From Hydrogenophaga sp. Root209 (lineage in GTDB: Bacteria > Pseudomonadota > Gammaproteobacteria > Burkholderiales > Burkholderiaceae_C): DNA of 47,708 bases. The number at the start of each line of letters is the position of its first letter. The stretch's first letter is position 1. A program made the position numbers and the translations under genes. The notes under the pieces are model-generated. The model was not told the origin of the DNA. It did no database searches and was given only the letters and a program-made list of their open reading frames with translations. Below are positions 14,490 to 22,941 of the stretch, piece after piece. The DNA lies in assembly GCF_001428625.1 (NCBI RefSeq), contig NZ_LMIE01000005.1, forward strand, positions 1-47,708, given 5' to 3'.

Positions 14490-15872
14490 TTGACCGCCTC
14501 GGCCGCTTCTTCCCCAACCGCCTCGCGTCCATCCGGCGCGCCCTTCGGGCCCAGCCTCGCCACCCAGCTGCGTCATACCGCGCGCTGCGTGCGGGCGGTG
14601 GAGCAGGGGCAGTCGCTCAGTGACGTGCTGCCACAGGTGGCGCCCGAGCTTCGACCGGGCGTGCAGGCACTCACTTTCCATGTGCTGCGCCATCTGGGAA
14701 CGGCCCGCGCACTGGTGGAGCAACTGGTGCAACGCAAACCCGACGCTGCGGTGCAGGCCCTGCTGTGCAGCGCCCTGAGCCTGATGCTTGAAGACATCGA
14801 AACGGGTTCGTCGAGTGGCCTGCACTACGAGGCCCACACGGTGGTCAACCAGGCGGTGGACGCGGCTCGGCAGGACCGCGGCACCGCGCGTCAGGCGGCG
14901 TTCATCAATGCCTGTCTGCGCCGCTTCCTGCGCGAACGCCCGGCGCTCATGGCTGCGGCCATGCGCCAGCCGGTGGCGCGCTGGAACCACCCGCTGTGGT
15001 GGATCGAGCGCCTGCAGCGCGATCACCCCGAACATTGGCAGGCCATCCTGGAGGCCAACAACCAGCCCGGTCCCATGACGCTGCGCGTCAACCGCCGCCG
15101 GGTTGAGCGCACTGCCTACCAACGGGATTTGCAGGCGATCGGCGTGGCCTCCACCCCGGTGGGCGACGACGGGCTGGTGCTCGACGCGCCGCAGCCGGTG
15201 GAACGTCTGCCCGGCTTTGCGCAAGGCCACTGCTCGGTGCAGGACGCCGCGGCCCAGCTGGCAGCAACGCTGCTGCTGGACGGCCGGGACTGGAGCTCCG
15301 CGCACCGCGTGCTCGACGCCTGCGCCGCGCCCGGCGGCAAGACCGCCCACCTGCTGGAGCGTGCCGACGTGAGCTTGCTGGCCCTGGACGTGGACGCCCG
15401 CCGCTGCGAACGTGTCGACGACACCTTGAAGCGCTTGGGGTTGAGCGCCGAGGTGCGCTGCGCCGATGCGGCCAAGCCCGCCACCTGGTGGGATGGGGAG
15501 CCGTTCGACGCCATCCTGCTCGACGCTCCGTGCACCGCCTCCGGCATCGTGCGCCGCCACCCGGATGTGCGCTGGTTGCGCCGCGCCAGTGACGTCGACC
15601 AGCTGGTCAGGGTCCAACGCGGTTTGCTGGAAGCGCTCTGGCCGATGCTCAAACCGGGAGGGCGCCTGGTCTACGCCACCTGCTCCGTGTTCCGCGCCGA
15701 AGGGGCTGAACAGGTACAAGCGTTCCTTGAGCGCCACACCAACGCTGTGCATCGGCCCTCTCCAGGTCATTTGCTGCCCGGTTCGGCTGCCCCGCAGGGA
15801 CAGTTCAACGACAATCCGTTGGGTGGATATGACGGATTTTTTTACACCTGCATCGACAAGGCCCAACCTTGA
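14490..15872 (+). CDS. rsmB: 16S rRNA m5C967 methyltransferase RsmB
   Basis: The enzyme methylates C967 of 16S rRNA using S-adenosylmethionine. The 460-residue product has an N-terminal NusB-like RNA-binding domain (about 25-160) with AVEQGQSLSDVLP. A Rossmann methyltransferase domain follows, with the SAM motif DACAAPGGKTAHLLE near 275-290 and two catalytic cysteines: Cys348 in DAPCTASG and Cys398 in YATCSVF. The start is taken as TTG at 14490 because no ATG precedes the conserved region; this is uncertain. It heads an rsmB-DUF4390-ntrY-ntrX cluster. Confidence 0.93.
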   Translation: MTASAASSPTASRPSGAPFGPSLATQLRHTARCVRAVEQGQSLSDVLPQVAPELRPGVQALTFHVLRHLGTARALVEQLVQRKPDAAVQALLCSALSLMLEDIETGSSSGLHYEAHTVVNQAVDAARQDRGTARQAAFINACLRRFLRERPALMAAAMRQPVARWNHPLWWIERLQRDHPEHWQAILEANNQPGPMTLRVNRRRVERTAYQRDLQAIGVASTPVGDDGLVLDAPQPVERLPGFAQGHCSVQDAAAQLAATLLLDGRDWSSAHRVLDACAAPGGKTAHLLERADVSLLALDVDARRCERVDDTLKRLGLSAEVRCADAAKPATWWDGEPFDAILLDAPCTASGIVRRHPDVRWLRRASDVDQLVRVQRGLLEALWPMLKPGGRLVYATCSVFRAEGAEQVQAFLERHTNAVHRPSPGHLLPGSAAPQGQFNDNPLGGYDGFFYTCIDKAQP

Positions 15873-15906
15873 ACTGTCGCCGCGCCAGACGCGGTGGGTG
15901 GGTGGC

Positions 15907-16620
15907 GTGATCCGTTGGCGCGTGGCTGTGTGGGTGACCAGGCTCATGGGTCTGTGGGTGCTCACCCTGGGCCTCCTGGTTCCGGCGCAGGCCCAGAAAC
16001 CGCAGGTGTTCCAGCTCAACCTGCAGCGCACGCCCGAGGCGCTGTACCTCTCGGGACGCATGGAGCTGTCTCCCGACCAGGTCGTGGAGGAGGCGCTGCT
16101 CAAGTCGGTTCCGCTGTATTTCGTCTGGCAGGCCGATGTCTACCGTGAGCGCTGGTATTGGGCCGATCGGCGCATCGCCAGCGTCACCCGCATCTTGCGT
16201 CTGGCCTACCAGCCCCTCACCCGGCGCTGGCGTGTGAGCCTGGCGAACGACGCGGGCGCCAGCGCCGGTGGGGCCGGACTGCAATACGCCTTGCACCAGA
16301 ACTACGACTCCCTGGCCGACGCCTTGGCCGGGGTGGCTCGCGTTACCCGGTGGAAGATCGTCGAGGCCGCGCGCCTGCCCGATGACGAGCGCCACTACGT
16401 CGACTTTGCCTTTCGCCTCGACCTGTCCCTGTTGCCGCGACCGTTCCAGATCGGTGTGGGCACCCAGCGGGAGTGGAACATCGAGGTTCGCGACCGGATC
16501 GAGGTCTCCCATCGGGCCGAGCCCGACCGACCGCCAGCGCCCGCGGCCCCGGAGGTCGACAGTATGGAAGTCCCGGCCAGTGCCCGGGTCGATGCGGAAA
16601 CCACCTCCCCGGTCCGCTGA
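15907..16620 (+). CDS. DUF4390 domain protein, exported
   Basis: A protein of about 237 residues with an arginine-containing N-terminus, a hydrophobic segment (LMGLWVLTLGLLV) and a signal-peptidase-like AQA site, so it is probably exported. The mature part matches the DUF4390 pattern, with LSPDQVVEEALLKSVPLYF and YWADRRIASVTR. The function is unknown. It lies between rsmB and ntrY in the same order in many Burkholderiales, which suggests a link with the NtrY sensor. The GTG at 15907 is preferred so that the signal peptide keeps its charged start; ATG at 15946 is the alternative. Confidence 0.82.
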   Translation: MIRWRVAVWVTRLMGLWVLTLGLLVPAQAQKPQVFQLNLQRTPEALYLSGRMELSPDQVVEEALLKSVPLYFVWQADVYRERWYWADRRIASVTRILRLAYQPLTRRWRVSLANDAGASAGGAGLQYALHQNYDSLADALAGVARVTRWKIVEAARLPDDERHYVDFAFRLDLSLLPRPFQIGVGTQREWNIEVRDRIEVSHRAEPDRPPAPAAPEVDSMEVPASARVDAETTSPVR

Positions 16621-16656
16621 AGTCCCTGTGCGCCAGCGCGCCCACCCCACCTCACC

Positions 16657-18909
16657 GTGAACCCAGACCCCACGACCTCCACGAATCGCAAGCGGCCAGG
16701 CGCTGTGCGCTGGGCTATCGGTGCGGGTCTGGTTTTCATGACCGGCGTGGGCATGGTGCTGCTGTTTCTGCTCACCCTGGCCACGCGCAACCGCGCCCTC
16801 TACGAACAGAACTTCGGCTGGTTGGTGGCCATCAATGTGGCGGTGGCGGGCTTCCTGCTGCTGGTCATCGTGTGGCTGGGCGTACGGCTGGCCATGCGTT
16901 TCAGGCGCGGCAAGTTCGGCAGCCGCCTGCTGATCAAGCTGGCGGCCATCATTGGTCTGGTCGGCGTGCTGCCCGGCTTGTTGATCTACACCGTGTCGTA
17001 CCAGTTCGTCTCGCGCTCCATCGAGAGCTGGTTCGACGTGCGCGTGGAGTCTGCGCTGGCCGCAGGCCTCAACCTCGGCCGCACCACGCTGGACACGCTC
17101 ACCGCCGACCTCAGCAGCAAGACCCGCGTGGCCGCCGAAGGCCTGGGGCGCACACCCAATTCATCGGCCGTGCTCGCGCTGGAGCGTTTGCGCGAGCAAC
17201 TCGGCGTGACCGATCTCGTGCTCTGGAGCGCCTCGGGCCAGGCGCTCGGCAGTTCTGGTCTCTCGCGTTTCGATCTCAGCCCCGAGCGGCCCAGCGCTGC
17301 CCAGTTGCGCAGCGTGCGCAACTCGCGTGTGGTGGCGCAGATCGAGGGGCTCGACGAGGGCGCCGATGGCGAAATGGAGGCCATGCTGGCGGCTGGGCAG
17401 GCGCGCATCAAAGTGCTGGCGCTGGTGAGTCCGCCCAGTTTCGGCTTCGATGCCGAGCCACGCTTCCTGCAGGTGGTGGCACCCCTGCCGGCCGCGTTGG
17501 TGGCCGACGCGCTGGCCGTGCAGGTGGCCAACCGCGAGTACCAGGAACGCGCGCTGGCCCGCGAGGGGTTGCGGCGCATGTACATCGGCACGCTCACACT
17601 GGCACTGTTTCTGGCGGTGTTCGGCGCGGTGCTGCTGGCGGTGCTGCTGGGCAACCAGTTGATCCGTCCGCTGCTGGTGCTGGCCGAAGGCATGCGCGAG
17701 GTGGCCATGGGCGATCTCTCGCCCAAGAAATCACTCCCGTCGCGCGACGAGCTCGCCGGCCTCACGCGCACCTTCGCTCTCATGACGCAGGACCTGGCGG
17801 ACGCGCGTGCCGCCGTGCAGCAAAGCATGGAACAAGTGGACGCCGCGCGCGACAACCTGCAGACCATCCTGGACAACCTCACGGCGGGTGTCGTGGTGCT
17901 TGACAGCCAAGGCCGCCTGCAAAGCGTCAACCCCGGCGCCGCACGCATCCTGCGCACGCCACTGGCCCTTCACATGGGCGAGCCGTTGGCCGAAGTGCCC
18001 GGGCTGGAGGCGTTTTCCACCGGTGTGCTGCAGCAGTTCGAGCGGTTCCTGTCCGATCAGACGCCGCACGAAGGTGGGTACTGGCAGCAGTCGTTCGAAC
18101 TCAGCGCCAACGGCACCACCCCGTTCGACGAAGGCATCACCTTGATTGCGCGCGGCGCGCTTCTTCCCAACAGCGAGCGCCTGCTCGTGTTCGACGACGT
18201 CTCCGAAATGGTCTCGGCCCAGCGCGCCAAGGCCTGGGGTGAAGTGGCTCGGCGCCTGGCGCACGAGATCAAGAACCCGCTCACGCCCATTCAGCTGTCT
18301 GCCGAGCGCCTGGCCATGAAGCTCGACGGCAAGGTGCAGCCCGCCGAGCAGGCCATCCTCAACAAGTCGGTGCGCACCATCGTCGATCAGGTCGACGCGA
18401 TGAAGCGGTTGGTCAACGAATTTCGCGACTATGCGCGACTGCCCGCCGCGCAGTTGCAGCCGGTTGACCTCAACGCCCTCGCGCGCGACATCCTCTCGCT
18501 CTACGACAACGCCGCCGTGCCCGTGCACCTGGAGGCCGCCGACGATCTGCCCATGGCCCAGGCCGACCCCCAGCAGGTGCGCCAGATCCTGCACAACCTC
18601 GTGCAGAACGCCCAGGACGCCATGGCCGGTGTGCCCGATGCGCAGGTGGTGCTGCGCACGCGCCGCTCCGATTCCGGCCAGTGGGTGCGCTTGTCGGTGC
18701 TGGACCAAGGCCCCGGTTTTGCCGAGCACATTCTCAAGCGCGCGTTCGAGCCCTACGTGACCACCAAGGTCAAAGGCACCGGGCTGGGCCTGGCCGTGGT
18801 GAAAAAAATCATGGATGAACACGGCGGGCGCGTGGACCTCAGCAACCGCGTGACCGAAGGCAAGGTGATCGGCGCGCAAGTGTCGTTATCATTCGCAGTT
18901 GCCAATTGA
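16657..18909 (+). CDS. ntrY: Sensor histidine kinase NtrY
   Basis: A 750-residue membrane sensor kinase. The N-terminal part has three hydrophobic segments (about 20-45, 50-75, 85-110), an extracytoplasmic region, and another membrane helix at about 310-335. HAMP, a PAS domain (LDNLTAGVVVLDSQGRLQ), and HisKA follow with the phospho-acceptor His536 in RRLAHEIKNPLTPIQ. The ATPase domain ends with GTGLGLAVVKKIMDEHGG near 706. NtrY proteins sense nitrogen, redox or envelope state. The GTG start was chosen to fit the family. The partner regulator is 30 nt downstream. Confidence 0.94.
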   Translation: MNPDPTTSTNRKRPGAVRWAIGAGLVFMTGVGMVLLFLLTLATRNRALYEQNFGWLVAINVAVAGFLLLVIVWLGVRLAMRFRRGKFGSRLLIKLAAIIGLVGVLPGLLIYTVSYQFVSRSIESWFDVRVESALAAGLNLGRTTLDTLTADLSSKTRVAAEGLGRTPNSSAVLALERLREQLGVTDLVLWSASGQALGSSGLSRFDLSPERPSAAQLRSVRNSRVVAQIEGLDEGADGEMEAMLAAGQARIKVLALVSPPSFGFDAEPRFLQVVAPLPAALVADALAVQVANREYQERALAREGLRRMYIGTLTLALFLAVFGAVLLAVLLGNQLIRPLLVLAEGMREVAMGDLSPKKSLPSRDELAGLTRTFALMTQDLADARAAVQQSMEQVDAARDNLQTILDNLTAGVVVLDSQGRLQSVNPGAARILRTPLALHMGEPLAEVPGLEAFSTGVLQQFERFLSDQTPHEGGYWQQSFELSANGTTPFDEGITLIARGALLPNSERLLVFDDVSEMVSAQRAKAWGEVARRLAHEIKNPLTPIQLSAERLAMKLDGKVQPAEQAILNKSVRTIVDQVDAMKRLVNEFRDYARLPAAQLQPVDLNALARDILSLYDNAAVPVHLEAADDLPMAQADPQQVRQILHNLVQNAQDAMAGVPDAQVVLRTRRSDSGQWVRLSVLDQGPGFAEHILKRAFEPYVTTKVKGTGLGLAVVKKIMDEHGGRVDLSNRVTEGKVIGAQVSLSFAVAN

Positions 18910-18939
18910 CAACAAGTACCGAGGGAAACACACCACGCC

Positions 18940-19632
18940 ATGGCAACAATTCTGGTTGTAGACGATGAACTGGGCATCCGGGACTTGCTTTCCGAAATCC
19001 TGAACGACGAAGGTCACACAGTCGAACTGGCCGAGAACGCGGCCCAGGCCCGCGCCGTGCGCGCCCAGTTGCGCCCCGACCTCGTGTTGCTCGACATCTG
19101 GATGCCCGACACCGATGGTGTGACGCTGCTGAAAGAATGGGCCAGCACGGGCTTGTTGTCGATGCCGGTGATCATGATGAGTGGTCACGCCACCATCGAC
19201 ACTGCGGTCGAAGCCACGCGCATTGGCGCCACCGCCTTTCTTGAAAAGCCCATCACCATGGCCAAGCTGCTCAAGGCGGTGGACCAGGGCCTGAACAAGG
19301 CGCCACCCAAGGCCAGCCCCATCGCTGCGCCCACTCGTCTGGTCTCGGGCCTGTCGATGGACCTCACGGTTGAAGCCGCCATGACCGGCAGCACCTTGCC
19401 CGAGCCGGTGATGGACATGGGACCGCAGTCATCGCAGTCCTTCAACCTGGAAGGTCCGCTGCGCGAAACCCGCGACGAGTTCGAGAAGGCCTACTTCGAA
19501 TACCACCTGGCCAAAGAGTCTGGGTCCATGACCCGCGTGGCCGAGAAGACCGGTCTGGAGCGCACCCACCTCTACCGCAAACTCAAACAGCTCGGCGTCG
19601 ATCTGGCGCGCAGCAAACGCAACGCGCTTTGA
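18940..19632 (+). CDS. NtrX-like response regulator without AAA+ domain
   Basis: A 230-residue regulator. The receiver (1-120) is intact, with Asp8, Asp9, phospho-acceptor Asp52 and Lys103. A linker of about 65 residues (121-185) follows, then a Fis-type helix-turn-helix at about 190-225 (MTRVAEKTGLERTHLYRKLKQLGVD). Classical NtrX is about 450 residues and has a sigma-54-interacting AAA+ domain in the middle; none is present here and no frameshift debris is visible. It is likely to act as a direct DNA-binding regulator, paired with NtrY. Confidence 0.9.
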   Translation: MATILVVDDELGIRDLLSEILNDEGHTVELAENAAQARAVRAQLRPDLVLLDIWMPDTDGVTLLKEWASTGLLSMPVIMMSGHATIDTAVEATRIGATAFLEKPITMAKLLKAVDQGLNKAPPKASPIAAPTRLVSGLSMDLTVEAAMTGSTLPEPVMDMGPQSSQSFNLEGPLRETRDEFEKAYFEYHLAKESGSMTRVAEKTGLERTHLYRKLKQLGVDLARSKRNAL

Positions 19633-19690
19633 GTGCTGCAAGGCTCGAAATCGAGGTCTCGGAAGCTGATACAATCTCGCTTCTCTCGAA

Positions 19691-19766
19691 GGCCCGGTAG
19701 CTCAGTTGGTAGAGCAGCGGATTGAAAATCCGCGTGTCGATGGTTCGATTCCGTCCCAGGCCACCA
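19691..19766 (+). tRNA. tRNA-Phe (anticodon GAA)
   Basis: A 76-nt cloverleaf with encoded CCA. D arm GCTC/GAGC, anticodon stem GCGGA/TCCGC with a loop holding GAA, and T stem GATGG/CCGTC around TTCGATT. The acceptor stem GGCCCGG pairs with CCAGGCC except for one C-A mismatch at positions 5-68, which is unusual. A terminator follows 10 nt later. Confidence 0.95.
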
Positions 19767-19776
19767 AACTTCTCGC

Positions 19777-19805
19777 AAAAGCCCATCCACCGCGATGGGC
19801 TTTTT
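19777..19805 (+). terminator. Rho-independent terminator after tRNA-Phe
   Basis: AAAAGCCCATC pairs with GATGGGCTTTT across the loop CACCGC, ending in five T residues. It is directly downstream of tRNA-Phe. Confidence 0.92.
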
Positions 19806-19871
19806 CGTTTCCGGATCGGCCAGCACGGCATTGATCCAAGGCCTGCGCCCCTCCTGACGATTGGACTCCCC

Positions 19872-20267
19872 ATGACCCATGCCAACCCGATCACCGGGCT
19901 TGATGACTTGCTGGCCCGCTTCACCCAGGGGCTCAGCACCCGAACACTGCGTCATGTGGCGGAGGAGGCGCGGCTCGATGGTGAGAGCCTGAAGGATGCC
20001 GTGGAACGGTATGAAATCGACTATGCGTGGCATGTGCTCGGATCGCAGCGCTTGCTGGATGCCTGCGTCTATGCGTTGGGCACCGCGTTCGGCCAGCCGG
20101 TGAACGGCACGCAGCACAACAGCGTGCGCGAGATCCTGCAAGCCGCAGCGGCCGCGCAGCCTGCGGACAACCTGATGAGTTTCGACAACGACGTGCCAGC
20201 ACTGTTGGCGGCACTGATGGCCCCCCGTTTGGCCATCCGGGAATCACCCCTGGCCGAATCCACTTGA
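19872..20267 (+). CDS. Hypothetical protein, 131 residues
   Basis: I do not recognise a family. The product is 131 residues, soluble by appearance, and mostly helical, with a charged N-terminal half (RHVAEEARLDGESLKDAVERYEID) and an Ala-rich C-terminal half. There is no signal peptide or membrane segment. The frame is open upstream into tRNA-Phe, so the ATG at 19872 is the sensible start, although only a weak ribosome-binding site is visible. It stands alone after the tRNA terminator and is convergent with the TPR gene. Confidence 0.65.
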   Translation: MTHANPITGLDDLLARFTQGLSTRTLRHVAEEARLDGESLKDAVERYEIDYAWHVLGSQRLLDACVYALGTAFGQPVNGTQHNSVREILQAAAAAQPADNLMSFDNDVPALLAALMAPRLAIRESPLAEST

Positions 20268-20305
20268 GCGACTGAGCCGCGCGGAACCAGTCCGCAGATG
20301 CGCGC

Positions 20306-21619
20306 TCAGGGCGTGCCGAGACTGTCGAGCAGTTTCTGTGCGTCGGCGGCTGCGGGGAAGTTGGGCGTCAGCGACAGCGCCTCCTGCAGTGTCTTGCGTG
20401 CTTGCGCCTTGTCGCCGGCTTCGGCGAGGGCCTTGCCGAGGTGGTAGCGGATCGATGGATCCTTGGGAGCCAATTCCGTTGCAGTCTTGAATGAGGCGAT
20501 GGCCCCTTTGCGGTCGCCCTGCGTAAGCAACACGGTTGCCAGCGTGTCATGAAACTGCGCCGCGCGCGGCACCGCTGCAACTGCGCGGCGTGCCCAACCC
20601 TCGGCCTGCTTCAGGTTCTGCTTGCGCTCGACGGCCAGCGCTGCGAGGTTGTTCAGTGCAACGGGCTGCTTCGGGTCAAGCACGATGGTCCGTTGATATG
20701 CCTGTGTCGCGGCATCGAGTTGGCCGCGCTGCTGCTGGATCATGCCGGCGCGCAAGTGCGGCAGTGCCAGCTTGGGCGCCAGCTGTGCGGCTCGCTCGTA
20801 ATGCTTCAGGGCTGGCTCGGGCAAGCCTCGGCTGTCCAGCAGATCGCCCTTGAGGATGAGCGCTTCGACGAGGCTCGGCTGAATCCTCAGTGCCTGGTCC
20901 ACGGCTGCCATCGCTGCGTCAGGTTGTTGTCGCGCGAACTCGGCGCGTGCCAATGCCACCAGCGGGAGCGGATTGCCCTTGGCCAGTGACACAGCCCGAG
21001 TCAATTCCGCCGCCGCCGCCGCCGGGTAGCCGGCTTTCAGCAGCGCCTGCCCCAGTGCATAGCGTGCGCCCGGGTGCTCGGGCGAGATCGTGAGCGCCTC
21101 GCGGTAGAGCACGATGGCGCCTTCAGCGTCACCGCGCGAGAGCAGCATGTCTGCCAGATCGATGCGCGGGCGCAAAGCCTTCGCATCCAGCGCAGCCGCC
21201 TGTTTCAAGGCCACTTCAGCTTCGGCGTGTCGGCCCTTGAGTGCCAGAAACCGGCCCCAGGACGCTTGTGCATTGGCGTCCTTCGGGTCGGCTTTCACCG
21301 CCTGTTCGATCCATCGGCCGGCGTCATCGACTCGCCTGGAGAGGAACGCGACCTCGCCCAGACCCAGCAGCGCCGAGACCATCTTGGGGTCCTGTCGCAG
21401 CGCGCTGCGAAAGTTGGACTCGGCGACCTTCAGATCACCCTTGCCCAGGGCCTCGATGCCGCGCTGATAAGCCTCTGTTGTCGCACCGCTGCCTGGCTTG
21501 GATATGTCGTTCACCACCGGCGCTGCCACGAGGTCGTCGGTGGTGCCTGCCAGCAGGACAATCACCAGCGCCACAACGGGCAGTGGCCGAAAAGAAGCAA
21601 AGCGGAGCTGGTGTTTCAT
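20306..21619 (-). CDS. Tetratricopeptide repeat protein, exported
   Basis: A 437-residue protein with an N-terminal signal sequence (about 1-33, ending near LVAAP). From about residue 48 to the end it is built of about eleven tandem TPR units, with recurring patterns such as A...G.ALL..G....A....RA..L.P. TPR arrays are protein-protein interaction scaffolds. It resembles the TPR modules found with exosortase/PEP-CTERM systems, and the gene upstream on the same strand is a PEP-CTERM protein, but a terminator separates them. No specific function can be given. Confidence 0.85.
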   Translation of the reverse strand: MKHQLRFASFRPLPVVALVIVLLAGTTDDLVAAPVVNDISKPGSGATTEAYQRGIEALGKGDLKVAESNFRSALRQDPKMVSALLGLGEVAFLSRRVDDAGRWIEQAVKADPKDANAQASWGRFLALKGRHAEAEVALKQAAALDAKALRPRIDLADMLLSRGDAEGAIVLYREALTISPEHPGARYALGQALLKAGYPAAAAAELTRAVSLAKGNPLPLVALARAEFARQQPDAAMAAVDQALRIQPSLVEALILKGDLLDSRGLPEPALKHYERAAQLAPKLALPHLRAGMIQQQRGQLDAATQAYQRTIVLDPKQPVALNNLAALAVERKQNLKQAEGWARRAVAAVPRAAQFHDTLATVLLTQGDRKGAIASFKTATELAPKDPSIRYHLGKALAEAGDKAQARKTLQEALSLTPNFPAAADAQKLLDSLGTP

Positions 21620-21644
21620 GAAGTGATCTTAGCGGCATGCCCAT

Positions 21645-21680
21645 GAAAAAACCCCCGAACCGGGGTGGTGCGGGGGTTTT
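21645..21680 (-). terminator. Terminator of the PEP-CTERM gene
   Basis: On the minus strand, AAAACCCCCG and CGGGGGTTTTTT pair across a 13-nt loop that can itself fold. It lies 36 nt after the PEP-CTERM stop codon and before the TPR gene. Confidence 0.88.
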
Positions 21681-21715
21681 CTGCCAAGACGCTCCAGGCG
21701 CCTCAGGTGCGAGGT

Positions 21716-22741
21716 TCAGGCTTGCTTGCGACGGCGTGCGTAGCACAGACCAGCCAGCGCGAGGCCAACCAAGGCCAGCGAACCTGGCTCGGGCACTTCG
21801 CCGACCGGGATGCCGCCCACGCCACTGAAGCCGAAGATGAAGGTTGCTGGGGAGCCCGTGATTTCTCCACCGCGCGATGACTGACCGAACGAGTAGAGCT
21901 CGATGTCTGCAGCGGCCACTGCGGCCAGTGCATCGGCCTCGTTGCCTGCGGCGCCGTAGAAGACTTCGAAGGTGTAGCTTTCGCCATCTTCCAGCGTGCC
22001 GAAGTTGAACCGGAAGTAAGCGCCATGATCATCGATCCCGTTGTCGGTGAAATCAACATCGACAGTGGCTGGGTCGCGCGCGCCAAAGTCGATCAGTGGG
22101 TTCGCGGTGTTGAATCCGTTGTTGTGTGATTTCTCGAGCAGCGTGGTCGTGGCCGTGCCCTTGATGGTGACGTATTCATCGAACTCCGTGGGAGGAATGT
22201 CCCAGTCCATCACGCGAACGTACTTCACATCATTCACGGCGGCGCCGGTGTTGTTGGTGATCGTCACCGTGTTCTGGAACAGCGCACTGGTGGCACCCGA
22301 CACGGCATACGCCTGGGTCACGGTCAGGCCAGACAGGCTGGTCAGGGACGCCATGGTCGTCACGGTGGTGGTGCTGACACCCGTGGCGGCGCCAAAAGTC
22401 AGGTTGGTGGCGCCACCGTCGGTGGACACGTTGGCGTAGCCGCTCGTGGTGCCGTTCACCGACACGCCCCAACCTTCGCAAAAGCAGCCGGGGGAAGTCG
22501 AGTCACGCCAGTCGGAGGCTGTAGGGCTGCCAAAGTTGTAGGCAAGGCCCGTTGCGCTTGAGTTCGAGACGATGTTGCCCGTCGTCGTGTTCAACGAGCC
22601 ATCGTCGTTCACGCCCAGCGCCACCGTTGCGTTGGCGGGAACGGCGTTGTTGTAGATGACGGTGCCAGCATGTGCCGCGCCCGCCGCGATGCTGCCAATG
22701 GCCAGAATGGCCGCGGCAACGGAGGAGTTGATGAGTTTCAT
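21716..22741 (-). CDS. PEP-CTERM sorting domain protein
   Basis: A 341-residue secreted protein. A signal peptide spans about 1-26 (ending AAHA). The mature part is rich in Thr, Ser, Gly and Asn, typical of exosortase substrates. The C-terminus has the full sorting signal: VPEP at 316-319, a hydrophobic helix at 320-335, and RRRK at 336-339. Such proteins are processed by an exosortase (EpsH/XrtA type) and are linked to exopolysaccharide; no exosortase gene is in this window. A Shine-Dalgarno AAAGGA precedes the ATG, and a sigma-54 promoter lies about 57 nt upstream. Confidence 0.95.
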   Translation of the reverse strand: MKLINSSVAAAILAIGSIAAGAAHAGTVIYNNAVPANATVALGVNDDGSLNTTTGNIVSNSSATGLAYNFGSPTASDWRDSTSPGCFCEGWGVSVNGTTSGYANVSTDGGATNLTFGAATGVSTTTVTTMASLTSLSGLTVTQAYAVSGATSALFQNTVTITNNTGAAVNDVKYVRVMDWDIPPTEFDEYVTIKGTATTTLLEKSHNNGFNTANPLIDFGARDPATVDVDFTDNGIDDHGAYFRFNFGTLEDGESYTFEVFYGAAGNEADALAAVAAADIELYSFGQSSRGGEITGSPATFIFGFSGVGGIPVGEVPEPGSLALVGLALAGLCYARRRKQA

Positions 22742-22796
22742 GGGAACGTCCTTTTAGCTATACATACGGCGGTATTGCCCCGTCGGATCACCTGAT

Positions 22797-22812
22797 AGCA
22801 AAGGTTGGGCCA
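22797..22812 (-). promoter_or_regulatory. Sigma-54 (-24/-12) promoter of the PEP-CTERM gene
   Basis: On the minus strand the sequence is TGGCCC-N5-TTGCT, one mismatch from the consensus TGGCAC-N5-TTGC(A/T), with GG and GC exactly 10 nt apart. The predicted transcript start near 22786 gives a leader of about 45 nt. PEP-CTERM genes are known to be controlled by sigma-54 with the PrsK/PrsR pair in some betaproteobacteria. Confidence 0.8.
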
Positions 22813-22830
22813 GCTTTTGAAGCCAAGCAA

Positions 22831-22843
22831 AATCAATGACTTG
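22831..22843 (+). promoter_or_regulatory. IHF consensus site upstream of the sigma-54 promoter
   Basis: AATCAATGACTTG matches the IHF consensus WATCAANNNNTTR at every fixed position. Its centre is about 51 nt upstream of the predicted start. It lies within an inverted repeat, AAAATCA (22829-22835) and TGATTTT (22847-22853), flanked by GCCAA and TTGGC. IHF bending between promoter and enhancer is typical of sigma-54 promoters. Confidence 0.65.
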
Positions 22844-22894
22844 TAATGATTTTTGGCAACTTGCCCTTCCGGGCTGTAAAGCCGTTCGACATAC

Positions 22895-22906
22895 ATACCT
22901 GGGTAT
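22895..22906 (-). promoter_or_regulatory. Palindrome, candidate upstream activator site
   Basis: ATACCTGGGTAT is a near-perfect palindrome (ATACC/GGTAT). Its centre is about 114 nt upstream of the predicted sigma-54 start, the usual distance for an enhancer-binding protein. GTTCG (22883-22887) and CGAAC (22911-22915) flank it symmetrically. The protein that would bind is unknown. Confidence 0.45.
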
Positions 22907-22941
22907 CAGGCGAACTCGATCACAGTGCCGGGAACGAACGC

